From contig OX637345.1 of the NCBI GenBank assembly GCA_951799405.1, positions 5,518,001 to 5,582,000 on the forward strand: 64,000 bases of DNA. The letters are read 5' to 3'. Under the pieces are notes generated by a model that ran no database searches, was not told where the DNA came from, and worked only from the letters and a program-made list of their open reading frames with translations. The translations under genes were made by a program, and so were the position numbers. Source of the stretch: Agapetus fuscipes. Lineage: Eukaryota; Arthropoda; Insecta; Trichoptera; Glossosomatidae. Numbering within the stretch: position 1 is the stretch's first letter; every line of letters starts with the position of its first letter. Of this stretch, positions 42,277 through 53,874 are shown in pieces.

Positions 42277-42540
42277 TCCTTGAGTTATAGGTTGGTATGC
42301 GGCTGACCACCCATGCTGTAGAAAATGGATCACTTTGTCAATGTCACCCCTGTTTCAGAGATGGTCGGCAAGAGTTGCAGGGTGTATGCCCATTTGAGAT
42401 TTGGTTTTTATGTTGTAGGTTCACATGTGGCATGCGCAAGCGCGAACTTGTGTACGTGTCTGCTTGTGAGAATGCATGTAATGTGAATCCTCAATGTTAC
42501 ATATCTTTGCATCTTAGATTAGATAAGATTAGATTAGAAA
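42277..42540 (+). repeat. CTTGACTTATAGG module, plus copy
   Basis: Full copy, ATTCCTTGAGTTATAGGTTG to AGATTAGATAAGATTAGATT. Confidence 0.78.
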
Positions 42541-42835
42541 GGTAAAACTGAGTGAGAGAATATATATAATACTAACACGGGTTTCTTACATAAATGCATC
42601 GTTTTCCTATTTTATACGAGAGAAAACTCTAAATAAGTCCGAAAATCCTTTAGTTTAGCTTTAGATGTTTACAATGAGCGCTTCTTTAAAATAAGTTCAT
42701 TTAATATGAAAAGTTTCACCCAATAAAATGTTTCATCCACGATTTCTTAAGTCAGTGAACCAGGAATTATACAGTTTTGCCTTTAAAGTGTCAATAATTT
42801 ATACTGGAACAGTCCGCCTATGGAGTTGAGACAGT

Positions 42836-43071
42836 ACTACGAGTTGCAAAACTTGGGTAAAGTAATGTTTACGGAAAGTATTAAAGAGTGATTTTACCCA
42901 AAATCTTCCGTTTTTGTTTCTTACACTTTATGGTCTTAGCAAAAGAGTTACAGTGATGAAGAAAATCAAGTTCAAACAAACAAAGACGGCAGATTTTGGG
43001 GAATACCACTCTTTAATAAGTTCCGTAAACTTTACTATACTCAAGTTTTGCAACTCGTACTCAGGGTACAG
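42836..43071. mobile_element. Palindromic MITE, copy 4
   Basis: ACGAGTTGCAAAACTTGGG to CAAGTTTTGCAACTCGTAC with the same unpaired centre as the other copies. Confidence 0.75.
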
Positions 43072-43134
43072 ATACAAATGTTGTCAGTTTCAGAAAGTTT
43101 CTTAAGGCAAATCTAATAGAAGCTTCAACACATA

Positions 43135-43320
43135 TAAGTGCCCTTGGGGTCCATAGTGCCACTATGCGACTGATTTAAGCATATAGTGCATGTGGCATGT
43201 GGAACCTATTCATTTTCATATCTACATAAATAGACCAGGCTTACACCAACCAATTCACTTAAAGTGGACTCTCCCAGTTGCTGATGGATATCTTTTTTTT
43301 TCTTTCTTATGTAGGCTGAG
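43135..43320 (-). mobile_element. SINE family B, 3' part (minus)
   Basis: CATGTGGCATGTGGAACC and GACCAGGCTTACACCAACC are the reverse of the family B body. Confidence 0.5.
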
Positions 43321-43675
43321 TAATCCATATATTTTTTTCACTAAATAGTAGTTCACTAAACGGTGATTTATAAAATTGGTCAGTAAGTATTATCAAAAAT
43401 AAAACTGGATTTTTTTTTTTTTTTTTAATTTGGGCTTGACTTGGTTTTTAGTCTGTCGCTAGTGAAAGAAAAGGTTTTAGCTTTCGAATATTTATTTTTA
43501 CGAATCGATTTCCGACTGTCGAGGTGTATTCCCGCTGGGATGAGAGACGCGTGAGGGAAATATGCTACCGGGGAAATCAATAGAGTGAATAATTAGTGGG
43601 TCCATTCATAGCGCGCCACGCCATCCAATACTACGGACTAAATAGTGCCACTAATCATTTACTTAGGGGTTAGTG

Positions 43676-43905
43676 GTAAGTTGCAAGTGGGAAGTTGCAA
43701 GTGGTTAGTTGCAAGTGGTTAGTTGCAAGTGGTTAGTTGCAAGTGGTTAGTTGCAAGTGGTCAGTTGCAAGTGGCTAGTTGCAAGTGGTTAGTTGCAAGT
43801 GGTCAGTTGCAAGTGGTTAGTTGCAAGAGGTTAGTTGCAAGTGGTTAGTTGCAAGTGGTTAGTTGCAAGTGGTTAGTTGCAAGTGGTTAGTAGTTTTTAG
43901 CAAGT
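43676..43905 (+). repeat. 14-bp minisatellite, about 16 units
   Basis: Unit AGTTGCAAGTGGTT with few variants (GTGGTC, GTGGCT, AGAGGTT). The flanks degrade into TAAGTGGCAAGTTG. Confidence 0.92.
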
Positions 43906-43986
43906 AGTAAGTGGCAAGTTGTCTAAATGTGTCTAAAGGTGTATGCAATACGACAACAGATTTCCTACATTTTGTTATCCTATAGT

Positions 43987-44260
43987 TGGTATGAGGCTTA
44001 CCACTCGTACTGTCAAAATTGTTTCACTTTTATCAACGACTCCATTCCACGAAAAAGACCCAATTAGCTACAAGCAACTAAGCCGACTAGTGCGAGGGGG
44101 CTGGTTCTCATTTCTAGTGAAGGCTGAGTAACCTTGCGGGTTTTTTTGGTTTTGATATAAACAGCGAAACGGGAAATCGTTTTTTGTACCCTCGGTGGGA
44201 TTCGAACTCGGCATGTTTTGCAAGCATTCTACCAACTGTGCTATCGACGTGACTACATCG
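43987..44260. mobile_element. Module start (plus), then SINE family B head (minus)
   Basis: 43987-44060 is a decayed module 5' end (TTGGTATGAGGCTTACC). 44075-44255 is a minus-strand family B SINE: GGGATTCGAACTCGG is the reversed B-box and TACCAACTGTGCTATCG the reversed A-box region. Confidence 0.65.
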
Positions 44261-44581
44261 GCCCTCATTAACCCATAATGATCACTCTTAACCGACCTTA
44301 TAATTATCAGAATATAATAGTTATACCTCTTTATCATAGCTCATTCTACCTCCTCATTTGTCTTGTCAATTTTGTAACACTGATCTCTTGAAAACGACGT
44401 AAGCAAGTCGAAAGTACGAGTACGACTCCTTATTTGTAACAAAAAAATAGCTTCTCACATTAAAAAAATTACAACTGTCCCAATGTGAAGTGTTTAACTA
44501 CGAAACAGCGCTCGTAGGACTACTCGTATGTGCCAAATATGATGAAATAGCACTATGTACTTGTAGAATGTTCGTCCGTAT

Positions 44582-45110
44582 ACTATAGGCTATGATGTAA
44601 CAATAATATTCGTCTCTACACATATAGGCTATGATGAAACACGAATATTCGTCTCTACACATATAGGCTATAATGTAACAATAATATTCGTTTCTATACA
44701 TGTAGGCTATGATGAAACAATAATATTCGTCTCTACACATATAGGCTATGATGAAACACGAATATTCGTCTCTACACATATAGGCTATGATGAAACACGA
44801 ATATTCGTCTCTACACATATAGGCTATGATGAAACACGAATATTCGTCTCTACACATATAGGCTATGATGAAACACGAATATTCGTCTCTACACATATAG
44901 GCTATGATGAAACACGAATATTCGTCTCTACACATATAGGCTATGATGAAACACGAATATTCGTCTCTACACATATAGGCTATGATGAAACACGAATATT
45001 CGTCTCTACACATATAGGCTATGATGAAACACGAATATTCGTCTCTACACATATAGGCTATGATGAAACACGAATATTCGTATCTACACATATAGGCTAT
45101 GATGAAACAG
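44582..45110 (-). repeat. 39-bp minisatellite, about 13 units, open on the minus strand
   Basis: Unit TATAGGCTATGATGAAACAC plus GAATATTCGTCTCTACACA. Because 39 is a multiple of three, the minus strand stays open for 197 codons (44498-45091) as repeats of 13 residues beginning MCRDEYSCF. The central units are nearly identical and the edges diverged. No signal peptide, splice or homology supports translation. Confidence 0.9.
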
Positions 45111-46055
45111 CGCTAGTTTTCATTTATGGAGTTGATTGAAGTGAAATGTTGATGTGCCGGAAATACCCGATGAAATTCATCGGATTAAAATATGCGAGCG
45201 TAATCATCTACGACTATTTGAACGCCATAACTAGTGTACACACTTCAAAGTCCGACGTAATTCGGTCAAATATTTATTTTACTTTATTTGTTTTACAATA
45301 CATACACGTGATAGTATTCCAGTTGATGAATTGGGATGTTTTACATGGTTAATCAGCCATTGATCGGTCCGTAGTCTTGCGCTTAACGCTACGGATTCGT
45401 TATTGGAAGGTCTTAAGTTTAATTCTCAAGAGAGTACAACAAAAATATCATTTAATTGATAAGATATCAAAAGAAATTGGTATTTGGTTACGAGGTGAGT
45501 AAAATTTATTAATGTATAACCTTTTTCGTGAACAATATTTACTAGATCAGGTTTAAAGCTCACACTGTAACCAAGTGCATTTTTTATTGTTATTTAAAAA
45601 TTCCTTGACTTATAAATTTGTTTAGGGCTAAGTACGTGATATTTTATCTCATTAGAATAAAACTATTTCGCAAAACCTTTTATCAATCAAACGAAATTCA
45701 AGATAAACAATTAAACAAGAACCACGCTTGCTCGTATAAATTTAAAATTCACGTTAAACAACAACATTTTCCAAAGTTTTATTTTTTTTGTTTTTCTTGG
45801 TTTCGAAACGAATGTTTAAGGCTCTACGCGCCGTAGAGATGGACGTTTGTTAAACTGACTGACGTTAAAGTAAACGAAGCTATTTAAGGAATTTGTTTCT
45901 TTGGCTTGTTGCAAATGTTATCTCGTTGCTGAGTTATAGCATTAATAACTTGAGAATCCTTTTAAAGAAAAACAAAGCTATTCGAAGTCGGCAGGAGATT
46001 AAACTCTTATCTAAATGTTACAAAGATAAACGTAAAGATTTTACTTTCTTTATGA
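45111..46055. other. No gene called
   Basis: Contains a decayed SINE family A head near 45363-45480 (CGGTCCGTAGTCTTGCG) and short lysine-rich frames at 45618-46075 without motifs. Confidence 0.35.
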
Positions 46056-46059
46056 TCTT

Positions 46060-46300
46060 ATTCCTTGACTTATAGGTTGCTATGAGACTGACTAACTGTA
46101 AAACATGGTTCACTTTGCCAATGACACCCCTGTTTCAGGGAATGTCGGTTAGAGTTGCAGGGCTTATGTTCATTTGAGGTTTGGATTTTATTTGTAAGTA
46201 CACAATCAGCATTTGTAATCGCGAACTACACGTGTTTGTTTGTGGGTATACATCTGAGAGCTTTGAATGAATATATCCTTGCAACTTAGATTTTTATTAT
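46060..46300 (+). repeat. CTTGACTTATAGG module, plus copy
   Basis: ATTCCTTGACTTATAGGTTG to CCTTGCAACTTAGATT; full length. Confidence 0.78.
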
Positions 46301-46334
46301 TAGATTATTATTATTTATATACTAATTTGCAAAT

Positions 46335-46785
46335 AATAAGTGTTTCCACTTGACTCTGTCCTTGCATACTTCTTTCATCTCATCTAGTTTCATCACTCAT
46401 TTCATGCACGCTCTTTTCTTGTTTCCACTCTGTAGATTACATTCATTCGCAACCTCACTTATCTGATCAATCCATTCTTTCCTAGATCTTCGCCTTCCAC
46501 GCTTACCTATTACATTCCCTTTGTACACTTTTTTATCAGTCGCTCTTCATTTATCCTTTCAATATGTCCAAACTATCGCATCACACTTCTTTGAACTTTC
46601 ACTTTCATACTTTCTTTTACTCCGCATTCATTCAGAACCCATTCGTTTCTCATCTTTCAGTGTTTTTCCTGTCATACTTCTCAAATGAGCCATTTCTACG
46701 GTGCATACCTTATTTACTTCTCTTTCATTTACCGTCCACGACTCGCTCTATACATCACGGTCGGCAACAATATACAATAATTGTG
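46335..46785 (-). pseudogene. RTE family 2, C-terminal coding fragment (minus)
   Basis: The minus strand carries the connection and tail region (NEREVNKVCTVEMAHLRSMT-like, then GRRRSRKEWIDQI-like) with several frameshifts. Parallel to 41605-41920 but extends further upstream. Confidence 0.65.
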
Positions 46786-46849
46786 TACCGCCATTTTTTA
46801 TTTTTATTTTCATTTTATGAAAAAGCAAAGATTGATTGTTAATTAAAGC

Positions 46850-47070
46850 TTACATATTTTGATACACTCCCCACAGGCAGACGCGTGCAAGATCGCGCTC
46901 ACACATGCTGCATGTGAACTTACAACAAAAAATCCAATCTCAAATCAACATTTGACAACTTGCAACTCTTGCCGACCCTCTTTGAAACAGGGGCGACATT
47001 GGAAAAGTAAAACATTTGTGCAATATGGGTAGTCAGACAAATGACAACCTTTTAATCAAAGAAAAAAACA
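46850..47070 (-). repeat. CTTGACTTATAGG module, minus copy
   Basis: Diverged. CACATGCTGCATGTGAAC and GGTCGGCAAGAGTTGCAAG in reverse; the terminal tail is weak. Confidence 0.6.
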
Positions 47071-47423
47071 TTATTAAGAAAAATACCGAATTATAAAATC
47101 TGCCTTAATTTTCAAGAAGTCCGGATTTCCGATGCTCTAAAATGACCCATACACTAATTCATAATCATTCAAGTACTTCTTAAGTTTCAGTCAAAAGATA
47201 ACAAAATTCAGCCTTGTACCTCTATTTAATGCATTGAGTTATTCAAGAAACCGGATTAATTTTAATTTCCGGATCCTAGCTAATACTTAACGCGTTAATC
47301 GCTCAGCAGGAAGTAGGGATGTAATGGATTTGAAATTTGGTGCATGGATACGGATACGGATATGGGAAGATTGTTATTTCGGATATGGATTTGGAATTAT
47401 TTTGGATACTTATGTTTACATAT

Positions 47424-47842
47424 CTAATCTAATCTAATCTAAGCTGCAAAGATATACATATATCATTTAAGATTTATATTAAAAGCATTCCCACTAGCAG
47501 ATATGTATAATTTCGCGCTAACACATGCCGCATGTGGACCTACAATATAAAAACCCAATCTCAAATGAACATAAGCCTTGCAACTCTTGCCGTCCTTCCC
47601 TGAAACAGGGGTGACATTGGCAAAGTGAACCAATTTTTTACAGTATGGGTGGTCAGCCGCATAACAACCTATAAGTCAAGGAACATACATGACAAATTAC
47701 ATTTTTAAAATCAATAAACAACAATATACCTATACATTGACATAAAAAACTAAATCACAAAACCAATTTTACTTTAACAAACCCCAGCCGCCAACATCAC
47801 AGATCAACCGCCATTTCTTTCTATCCTTACATACTTCTTTGT
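47424..47842 (-). mobile_element. RTE LINE 3' end (minus)
   Basis: Module 47424-47690 with repeated TAATC units at its left end, followed by the RTE 3' spacer and last codons (AGATCAACCGCCATTTCTTT) up to truncation at 47842. Nearly identical to 20499-20920. Confidence 0.8.
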
Positions 47843-47924
47843 AATACATAATATATAAGTTTTTAAAGAATCATGACTTTTTGGTTAGTATGAGGCTGAT
47901 GTTCATGTATATTATATTGTTATT

Positions 47925-48515
47925 TATTGATTTAAAAAAAATGTAATTTGTCATGTATGTTCCTTGACTTATAGGTTGTTATACGGCTGACCACCCGTAC
48001 TGTAAAAAAAATATTCACTTTGCTAATGTCACCCCTGTTTCAGGGAAGGTCGGCAAGAGTTGCAGGGCTTAAGCTCTTTTTGAGATTGGGTTTTCATATT
48101 GTAGATTCACATGCGGCATGTGTAAACGTGAAATTATGCTTGTCTACTTGTGGGAATGCATTTTATATGAATCTCAAATGATACATTTCTTTGCAACTTA
48201 GATTTAGATTTAGATCCAATCCTAGGTCCCTTACATTATTTGAAATTATCTGAAAGTTCCTTGACTTATAGGTTGGTATGCAGCTGACCAGCCATGCTGT
48301 AGAGAATGGTTCACTTCCCCAAAGTTACCCCTGTTCCAGGGAAGGTCAGCAAGAGTTGTAGGGTGTATGCTCATTTGAGATTTGGATTTTGTATTGTCCA
48401 CATGCGGCATGTTTAAGCGCAAACTCATTCGTGTCTGCTTGTGAAGATGCATATAATGTGAATCCCTAGTTTTAGATATCTTTGTGACTTGGATAAGATT
48501 AGATTGGATTAGATC
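47925..48515 (+). repeat. Two module copies (plus), the first with LINE spacer
   Basis: 47955-48220 is preceded by TTTAAAAAAAATGTAATTTG, the RTE 3' spacer, so it is a very short LINE 3' end. 48254-48515 is a second copy with no LINE spacer. Confidence 0.72.
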
Positions 48516-49150
48516 TGGAATCATGAGGCTTACCTCCGATGCTGTACAAACTTGGTTCACTTTTACCAAGTAATGATTTTGTCGGATTTTTGTGTTTCGG
48601 ATATCGGATATCGTTAACGGATAAGGATATCCATAGCATCCCTAGCGGGAAGCGCTCTTAATTAAGGAATTATAGTTGGTAATGTGGCCCACACTATTAC
48701 TAGTGCGGTGCGCGATGAATTAACCATCTCATTTGTAATCCGAAATTAGGCCAGCCTAATGGAATTTTCAAGTAGGTACGCTCCTTTTATATCATAAATT
48801 TTCGCCATTTTGTTGGAAAAAAAAAATGCTCGGGAATGGAGTCTAGGAAATCGGCAATGACTTCAAAGTTCATAAGTTTATAATCTAAGTTGCAGACATT
48901 TATATATTTTATGAAATGTTTCAGCGAAAACTTTTTAGTAGGTACCTACTCCATTTAAAAAATAAGTTTTGAAAATCAACACTGTTTCATTCTGCTTATT
49001 TTTTATTTGTTTAACAACAAACAGTGAGTTTGACCAGTTTCTGTCTCTTGGACATCGTCAGTTATCTCCATACAAGACAAACATATATACACCCGTTTGA
49101 TTTTATTTATATAGATTTGCTTATTTTAAATTCACTCTGTATATTGTATT
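48516..49150. other. Spacer with a hammerhead-like core
   Basis: 48875-48895 is a module tail remnant. On the minus strand CTGACGA (49061-49055), stem TGTC/GACA and GAAA (49041-49038) form a hammerhead-like core next to AAATCAACACTGTTTCATTC, the usual Penelope-type flank. Confidence 0.5.
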
Positions 49151-49157
49151 TTATATT

Positions 49158-49268
49158 GTAGGTCCACATGCGGCATGTGCGCGAACTTATACATGTCTGC
49201 TTGTGGGAATGCGTTTGATATGAATATTAAATGATATTCATCTTTTCAGCTTAGATTTAGATTAGATA
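49158..49268 (+). repeat. Module, 3' half
   Basis: TGTAGGTCCACATGCGGCAT to GCTTAGATTTAGATTAGA. Confidence 0.7.
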
Positions 49269-49269
49269 T

Positions 49270-50077
49270 CCAAGTCCCTAATATGATAAACGTATTTCAT
49301 TTTCATTTTCAGTCTCCTTTTTCCTCTTTATCCTTTCACATCTTCTCTGGATTTTAAGTTTACACTAAAAATCCGATTACTTAAAATCTTAAATTACTTA
49401 TAGATTTTATATATAAAAGGCGTAGTCATTACAAAATATGAATGTACATATTTAATAGTACAATGTTTCTCATTTCATAGATTTTATCCAATCAATCTGA
49501 TGCTATCATCACTTTATAAAATTTTTATATATTTGAATGTTTGCCATTTTTAATTTCAGTACGGCAATTATTTTAGTATTTGTTCTACGCTGTTTATTTT
49601 CCATTAATAGGTCAAATATACTAACTTTGTTATGTTTTATTTCCAGCGTTTGATCATCAACCCGGCCGGCGTGCACTCTCCTCCCTAATTGAATAAATAA
49701 ATTAACAATAAATAACGGACATAATTTGCTAACAGTGGCGCTTCAAACTTTTTGATGAAATTAACAATTGGCGATGTATAAATTTTAATGAATAACAAAA
49801 TACGAGTCGTAAAATCCGAGCGCAAATCCAATAATAACAGTCATTAAAAAATTTATGTACTAAAAAAGTAACATTCATATGTAGGTGTGAAAAATGCATG
49901 TGGTAAATTATATATAAAATAACTGGTTACTTAAAAAAAAACAAGTGTTTTTGTGTATAATTGTATAAAAAGTGATTTAAACTATACATCTGAATAGTTT
50001 GTAATGTTTAAAATATTGAATTTATAATAATCATGAAATTTTAATTATGAAAAAGTCTCATTTGTGACAAGGACAAA
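49270..50077 (+). other. Possible 5' leader of the gene at 50078
   Basis: The least repetitive sequence in the window. TTTATTTCCAG at 49637-49647 is a good splice acceptor by form, followed by a GC-richer CCCGGCCGGCGTGCAC. A 5' untranslated exon from 49648 into 50078 is possible but unproven. Confidence 0.3.
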
Positions 50078-50195
50078 ATGGCGAATGCAAAGATGTCTTC
50101 AAGTCCTGGAGGACGTTGGAGGAAAGAAGTACAAGGAATTATACTTCTTTTTCTGATTTCTGAGATTCTACCTTGGAGTGCAGCCGATAATCTGG
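50078..50195 (+). CDS. Probable first coding exon of a secreted or membrane protein
   Basis: ATG at 50078 in a good context (GACAAAATGG) opens 39 codons plus one base, ending at a consensus donor GG|GTAAGC. The peptide has a charged start (residues 1-19 include GGRWRKE), a hydrophobic core (IILLFLISEILPW, about 21-33) and small residues SAAD after it. This is a textbook signal peptide with probable cleavage near residues 35-36. The exon sits in the one unique, repeat-poor part of the window and probably continues in phase 1 downstream, beyond 50.2 kb. I do not recognise the gene; many receptors and cell-adhesion proteins begin this way. No second exon could be identified. Confidence 0.5.
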
Positions 50196-51413
50196 GTAAG
50201 CTATTGTTTTCTTCTTTTTAGAGTTACTTCTTACTCCGTTCCAACTATAAACGATTATATTTTTCGTTCTTGAGATCGTGCGTGGATCTGTTTTAGATTA
50301 ATGTCTCATTCTTAGTTTTCTGTCGTCTAATTATTTATCCATCTTTTTGATAGTCTCTGGTCTTTTTCTCTGGCCTGAAAATAATTTATTTACCAAAATG
50401 CTTGAAATACTATATCTCCATCCTATTCAAGCTGAAAACCCAAAATTATATTCTCACTTTACTCCATCGAGTAATGCCTTGAATCTTGTATTTTTTTTTT
50501 TGAAATTTTTTGGTGTCGTATATTTCTTCTCATTGTCTTCCATACAATAATCGTTTTGCATGAAAAAAAATTACAAATCAAATCTATTATCTATGTTTTC
50601 CATACGGACTAGAAACTTCTGGTCGTTCGCAGCACAGGTAGGTTGCTCTTTCATACACAAAGCAATTTCAAAAGACTTTTAATTATTTTTTTACAGATTT
50701 TACATAAAAAATACAAAATTCGACCAAATAATATCAGAGCATAATTGTGATGAACGGAAATTTATTTTCCCTTTTAATTTTGCGCGGAAACCGTATGCGG
50801 AAAATAAGATGATTTAATAAAGAAAAAAGAACGAACCGTGGACAAATGAGGCTTATTTTTTTTAAATAAAAAGACAAATCAGCGCTGTATTGTGAAAAAA
50901 ATATGAAAATATTTTCTCGTTTTTTTCCCGTAAGGATTCATTTTAATATTAAATTTTATGGGATGTAATTAATTAGATGAAATAAGAGCTTTATTTGACG
51001 TCAAAGAACTCGAATGTACAATATTATTATTATCATTATAAGCTCCTTTTTTGTACAATATTTACTTGAAATAACTTGAGGAAAAAACCAAGACTAAAAA
51101 AATGCCATCTTATTGTGATATAGGTATATGAATAGTAGCACTGAGTATTTTTTTAAAATAACTACGTAAGTATATGTGAGGAAGATTCTAGTACATTCGA
51201 GACTGGAGTATTATACTCTAATATATATAAAGTAAATACATAAACAGCGAGGATCGCTTGAAGTCGAAGTCATTATTAGTTGTGTACTCACAGGCACAAG
51301 AAATTCCCATATTTTTTATAGTGATTTTTAAATAAATAAACGATTTTCTGTCTGTTAACGGAAGCTTAAGAATATGCTAAACGTTTCACTATATTTAAGT
51401 ACATTATACATAT
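50196..51413 (+). other. Probable intron of the gene at 50078
   Basis: AT-rich, unique, without a recognised repeat. Begins GTAAGCTATTG. No downstream exon is recognised. Confidence 0.4.
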
Positions 51414-51414
51414 C

Positions 51415-51848
51415 GACGGTTAAAAGGCAGTAGGGCATAAGCGACGTTTTGGTCAAAAATGAGTTACGAATGCTATCCTACTTAAAATTTTCCGCTCTTT
51501 CTAATGCGCTAACTCCCATAGCTCTACGATGATTTTTTGTTGTTGTTTATGCCCAAACAAAGAACTGCGTTTTCGATGCGTGATTTTGGTGTAACCGACA
51601 AGATTTTGTCCTTTTTTGTCCTAAAGGCACTTGTGACATAAAAAAAACTGTCAAACATCGTAAAACCACATTAATAGAAACGCCAATAAATGCCTTTATT
51701 TATTTAATTTTAGAGCTGATTTGGTTAACGAAAAGATAAAAAATAAAAAAAGTTGTGCCATTTTTCTGCTATCTCAAACTTAAACTGCTCTCCTGAATAA
51801 TTTAGTTTTTGTCGCTTATGCCCTTAACCGTCTTTTAACTGTCGATAT
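51415..51848. mobile_element. MITE, ATCGACGGTTAAAA family, longest copy
   Basis: Left end ATCGACGGTTAAAAGGCAG with GGGCATAAGCGAC; right end GTCGCTTATGCCC with TTTTAACTGTCGAT. Best preserved terminal structure of the family. Confidence 0.75.
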
Positions 51849-52730
51849 GTATTTTTTTAAAGGAAATTATTTTTCTACATTTGTGTGAAAAAAATAGGTC
51901 ATGTGCAATAAACAATTGGCTTTCATTGCCTTGATCCGTAAAACTCTTAACTTACAAAAAAAATAATATTGAAGGTTTGCATACAAAAAATATCTATAAT
52001 TATATAACCACATATTTTTACTTGTATATTATTTTTATCTGTATATTTTACTTGTATCATTCCTTGACTTATAGTTTGGTATGAGACTGACCAACCATAA
52101 CGTAAAAAGTGGTTCACTTTGCCAATGTCACCCCTGTTTCAGGGAAGGTTGGCAAGAGTTGCACGGCTTATGTTAATTTGAGATTGTTTTTTTTTATATT
52201 GTAAGTCCCCACGCGGCATGTTTAAGCGTGAACTTTTTTAATATGCATCTCAAATGATATATATCTTTGCAACTTAGATTAAAGATTATACGTACTTTCT
52301 TACCATTATTTCAATGAAATTCGGGACAACAACTTCGCATTAATAATTTTTCCTTACAAATACACTTTCCCATAACATTTTCAAGGTTTTTCTTGCAAAG
52401 AGTAATGAAGGAGAGTCAAAGTTTTAATCTTATTTCTAAGCGTCTTACGTTTCCTGGCAACTCCTCATTTGTTTTAAGTAGAATAATTCCCGCGCTATAG
52501 TCTCTCTCTCTCTATTCATAATTCAAATATTCAGCCTGGCTGGAAGAAAGTTGGCAACCCTGAAACTTAGTTTCAGTTGCCTGAAAAATGCCCAAAAAAA
52601 TTACAGTTATTTCTAAGTTTATGACAGCTTATGTAGATAACACAAGTTATAACTTGTGTTATCTATATCACATACTTCAAGTAAGTTATAACTTACTTTA
52701 AGTATGTGCTAAAAATAAAACACTACTTCA
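51849..52730. repeat. AT-rich spacer with a module copy at 52058-52288
   Basis: The module (plus) starts ATTCCTTGACTTATAGTTTG and ends AACTTAGATTAAAGATT. 52288-52730 has a (CT)n run at 52500-52513 and a short palindrome ATAACTTGTGTTAT near 52645. Confidence 0.6.
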
Positions 52731-52824
52731 CACAATCTTAAAATTTTTCTCGGGTTGTGTAGCCATGTTCTATCGGAAGTTTGTTACACTTTTTTGTTAC
52801 ACTTTTTTCCGGACGTTTCGCCCA

Positions 52825-53619
52825 TTATCTGCGATGGGCCTCCTCAGCGTATTTTTTCTTCAGGCGTTCTGACTTCCTTAGCACGGAACTGTCAACGGCC
52901 TGTGGGTTGGTTATTGTTGTGTTTATGTCATGGTTCTGGAAGAAGGGGCCGCCACTGCATCCCAACAGCGCATGCGCGTCCTCAACGTCGTTATTGGACC
53001 GCGATGACGTCAACGGAACATGATTGGTGCTCGTCGGAATCACTTCGTCTTGATTGGGTACTGTGTCCGTTGGGCTCTCATTGGTTCTGTGCGTGCTGTT
53101 GCATTTTGGCGGATTTTTTGAACAAAGGCGAAGTGCAGGGTACCATGTTTTATCCATCCTTGAGGTCTCTTCTTTCCTGTTGAAGTTGTTTTTGTGTTTA
53201 AAAATTTCTATAGCTTCATGATTTAGTCTAGTAAAGAAGTGTCTCGTTGTGTTAAGAACCTCCGTCATGGCAAACTGTATGTCATGGCCATCCTGCAGTG
53301 CATGTTCAGCAACTGCCGACTTTTCTACCTGTCCTAGCCGACAGTTCCTATTATGCTCTTTCAAGCGCGTTTTCACACTGCGTAGCGTTGTACCTATGTA
53401 TACTTTTCCGCAGGAACATGGTATTTTGTATACACCAGGGTTAGAGAGCATGTCTCTCTGGTCTTTGGCGGAGCGTAGACAGGCTGCCAGTTGCTTGGTA
53501 GGTTTGAAGATGGTCTTCACCTTGTGTTTATTCAAAATCTTCCCGATTCTATCAGTGACTTTGTGTAGGTATGGTAGGTATGCAGTGCCCAGAGTGGGTA
53601 AAGGTGTAGTAGTGTGATG

Positions 53620-53624
<5 letters not shown>
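52825..53624 (-). CDS. Penelope-like GIY-YIG endonuclease domain, C-terminal ORF
   Basis: Real coding starts about 53620 on the minus strand; the upstream phenylalanine run of the open frame is only the oligo-T tract. Visible: a connector (KPTKQLAACLRSAKDQRD), then the GIY-YIG core GVYKIPCSCGKVYIG, the conserved TRLKEH, HALQDGHDI, and NHEAIEIFKHKNNFNR with the catalytic Glu. The two Cys in PCSCG match the Penelope type. The ~60-residue C-terminal tail is low in known motifs, and its stop (52825-52827) lies inside the terminal hammerhead-like core. The RT domain upstream is missing. Confidence 0.82.

Positions 53625-53632
<8 letters not shown>

Positions 53633-53706
<74 letters not shown>
53633..53706 (+). 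repeat. Oligo-A tract
   Basis: A run of T14 then about 75 A. It separates the right terminal repeat from the coding part, perhaps from a reverse-transcribed poly-A or an assembly effect. Confidence 0.85.
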
Positions 53707-53710
<4 letters not shown>

Positions 53711-53874
53711 GCTGAGGAGGCCCATCGCAGATAATGGGCGAAACGTCCGGAAAAAAGTGTAACAAAAAAGTGTAACAAACTTCCGATAGAACATGGCTAC
53801 ACAACCCGAGAAAAATTTTAAGATTGTGTCAAGTGCCGGCCGTGAAAGCCTTAATGTACAAAACACTACTTCGT

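Larger units (their letters stand above)
52731..53827 (-). mobile_element. Penelope-like element fragment with inverted terminal repeats
   Basis: About 120 bp at 52731-52850 recur, apparently perfectly, inverted at 53706-53827. Each carries a hammerhead-like core (CTGAGGA, stem GCCCAT/ATGGGC, GAAA). Between them lie a minus-strand GIY-YIG coding region and an oligo-A run of about 75 bp (53633-53706). Inverted terminal repeats plus hammerhead motifs are known for Penelope-like elements. The reverse transcriptase part is absent. Confidence 0.8.

Noticed and set aside
44498..45091. 197-codon minus-strand frame as a real protein gene
   Set aside because: It is entirely a 39-bp minisatellite; openness follows from the unit length. 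No start context, domain or splice support.
43676..45110. CRISPR-like arrays
   Set aside because: Both arrays are simple head-to-tail minisatellites without unique spacers, in a eukaryotic genome.
53625..53778. Phenylalanine-rich N-terminus of the GIY-YIG frame
   Set aside because: Produced by reading through the oligo-A/T tract and the inverted terminal repeat; not a real protein part.
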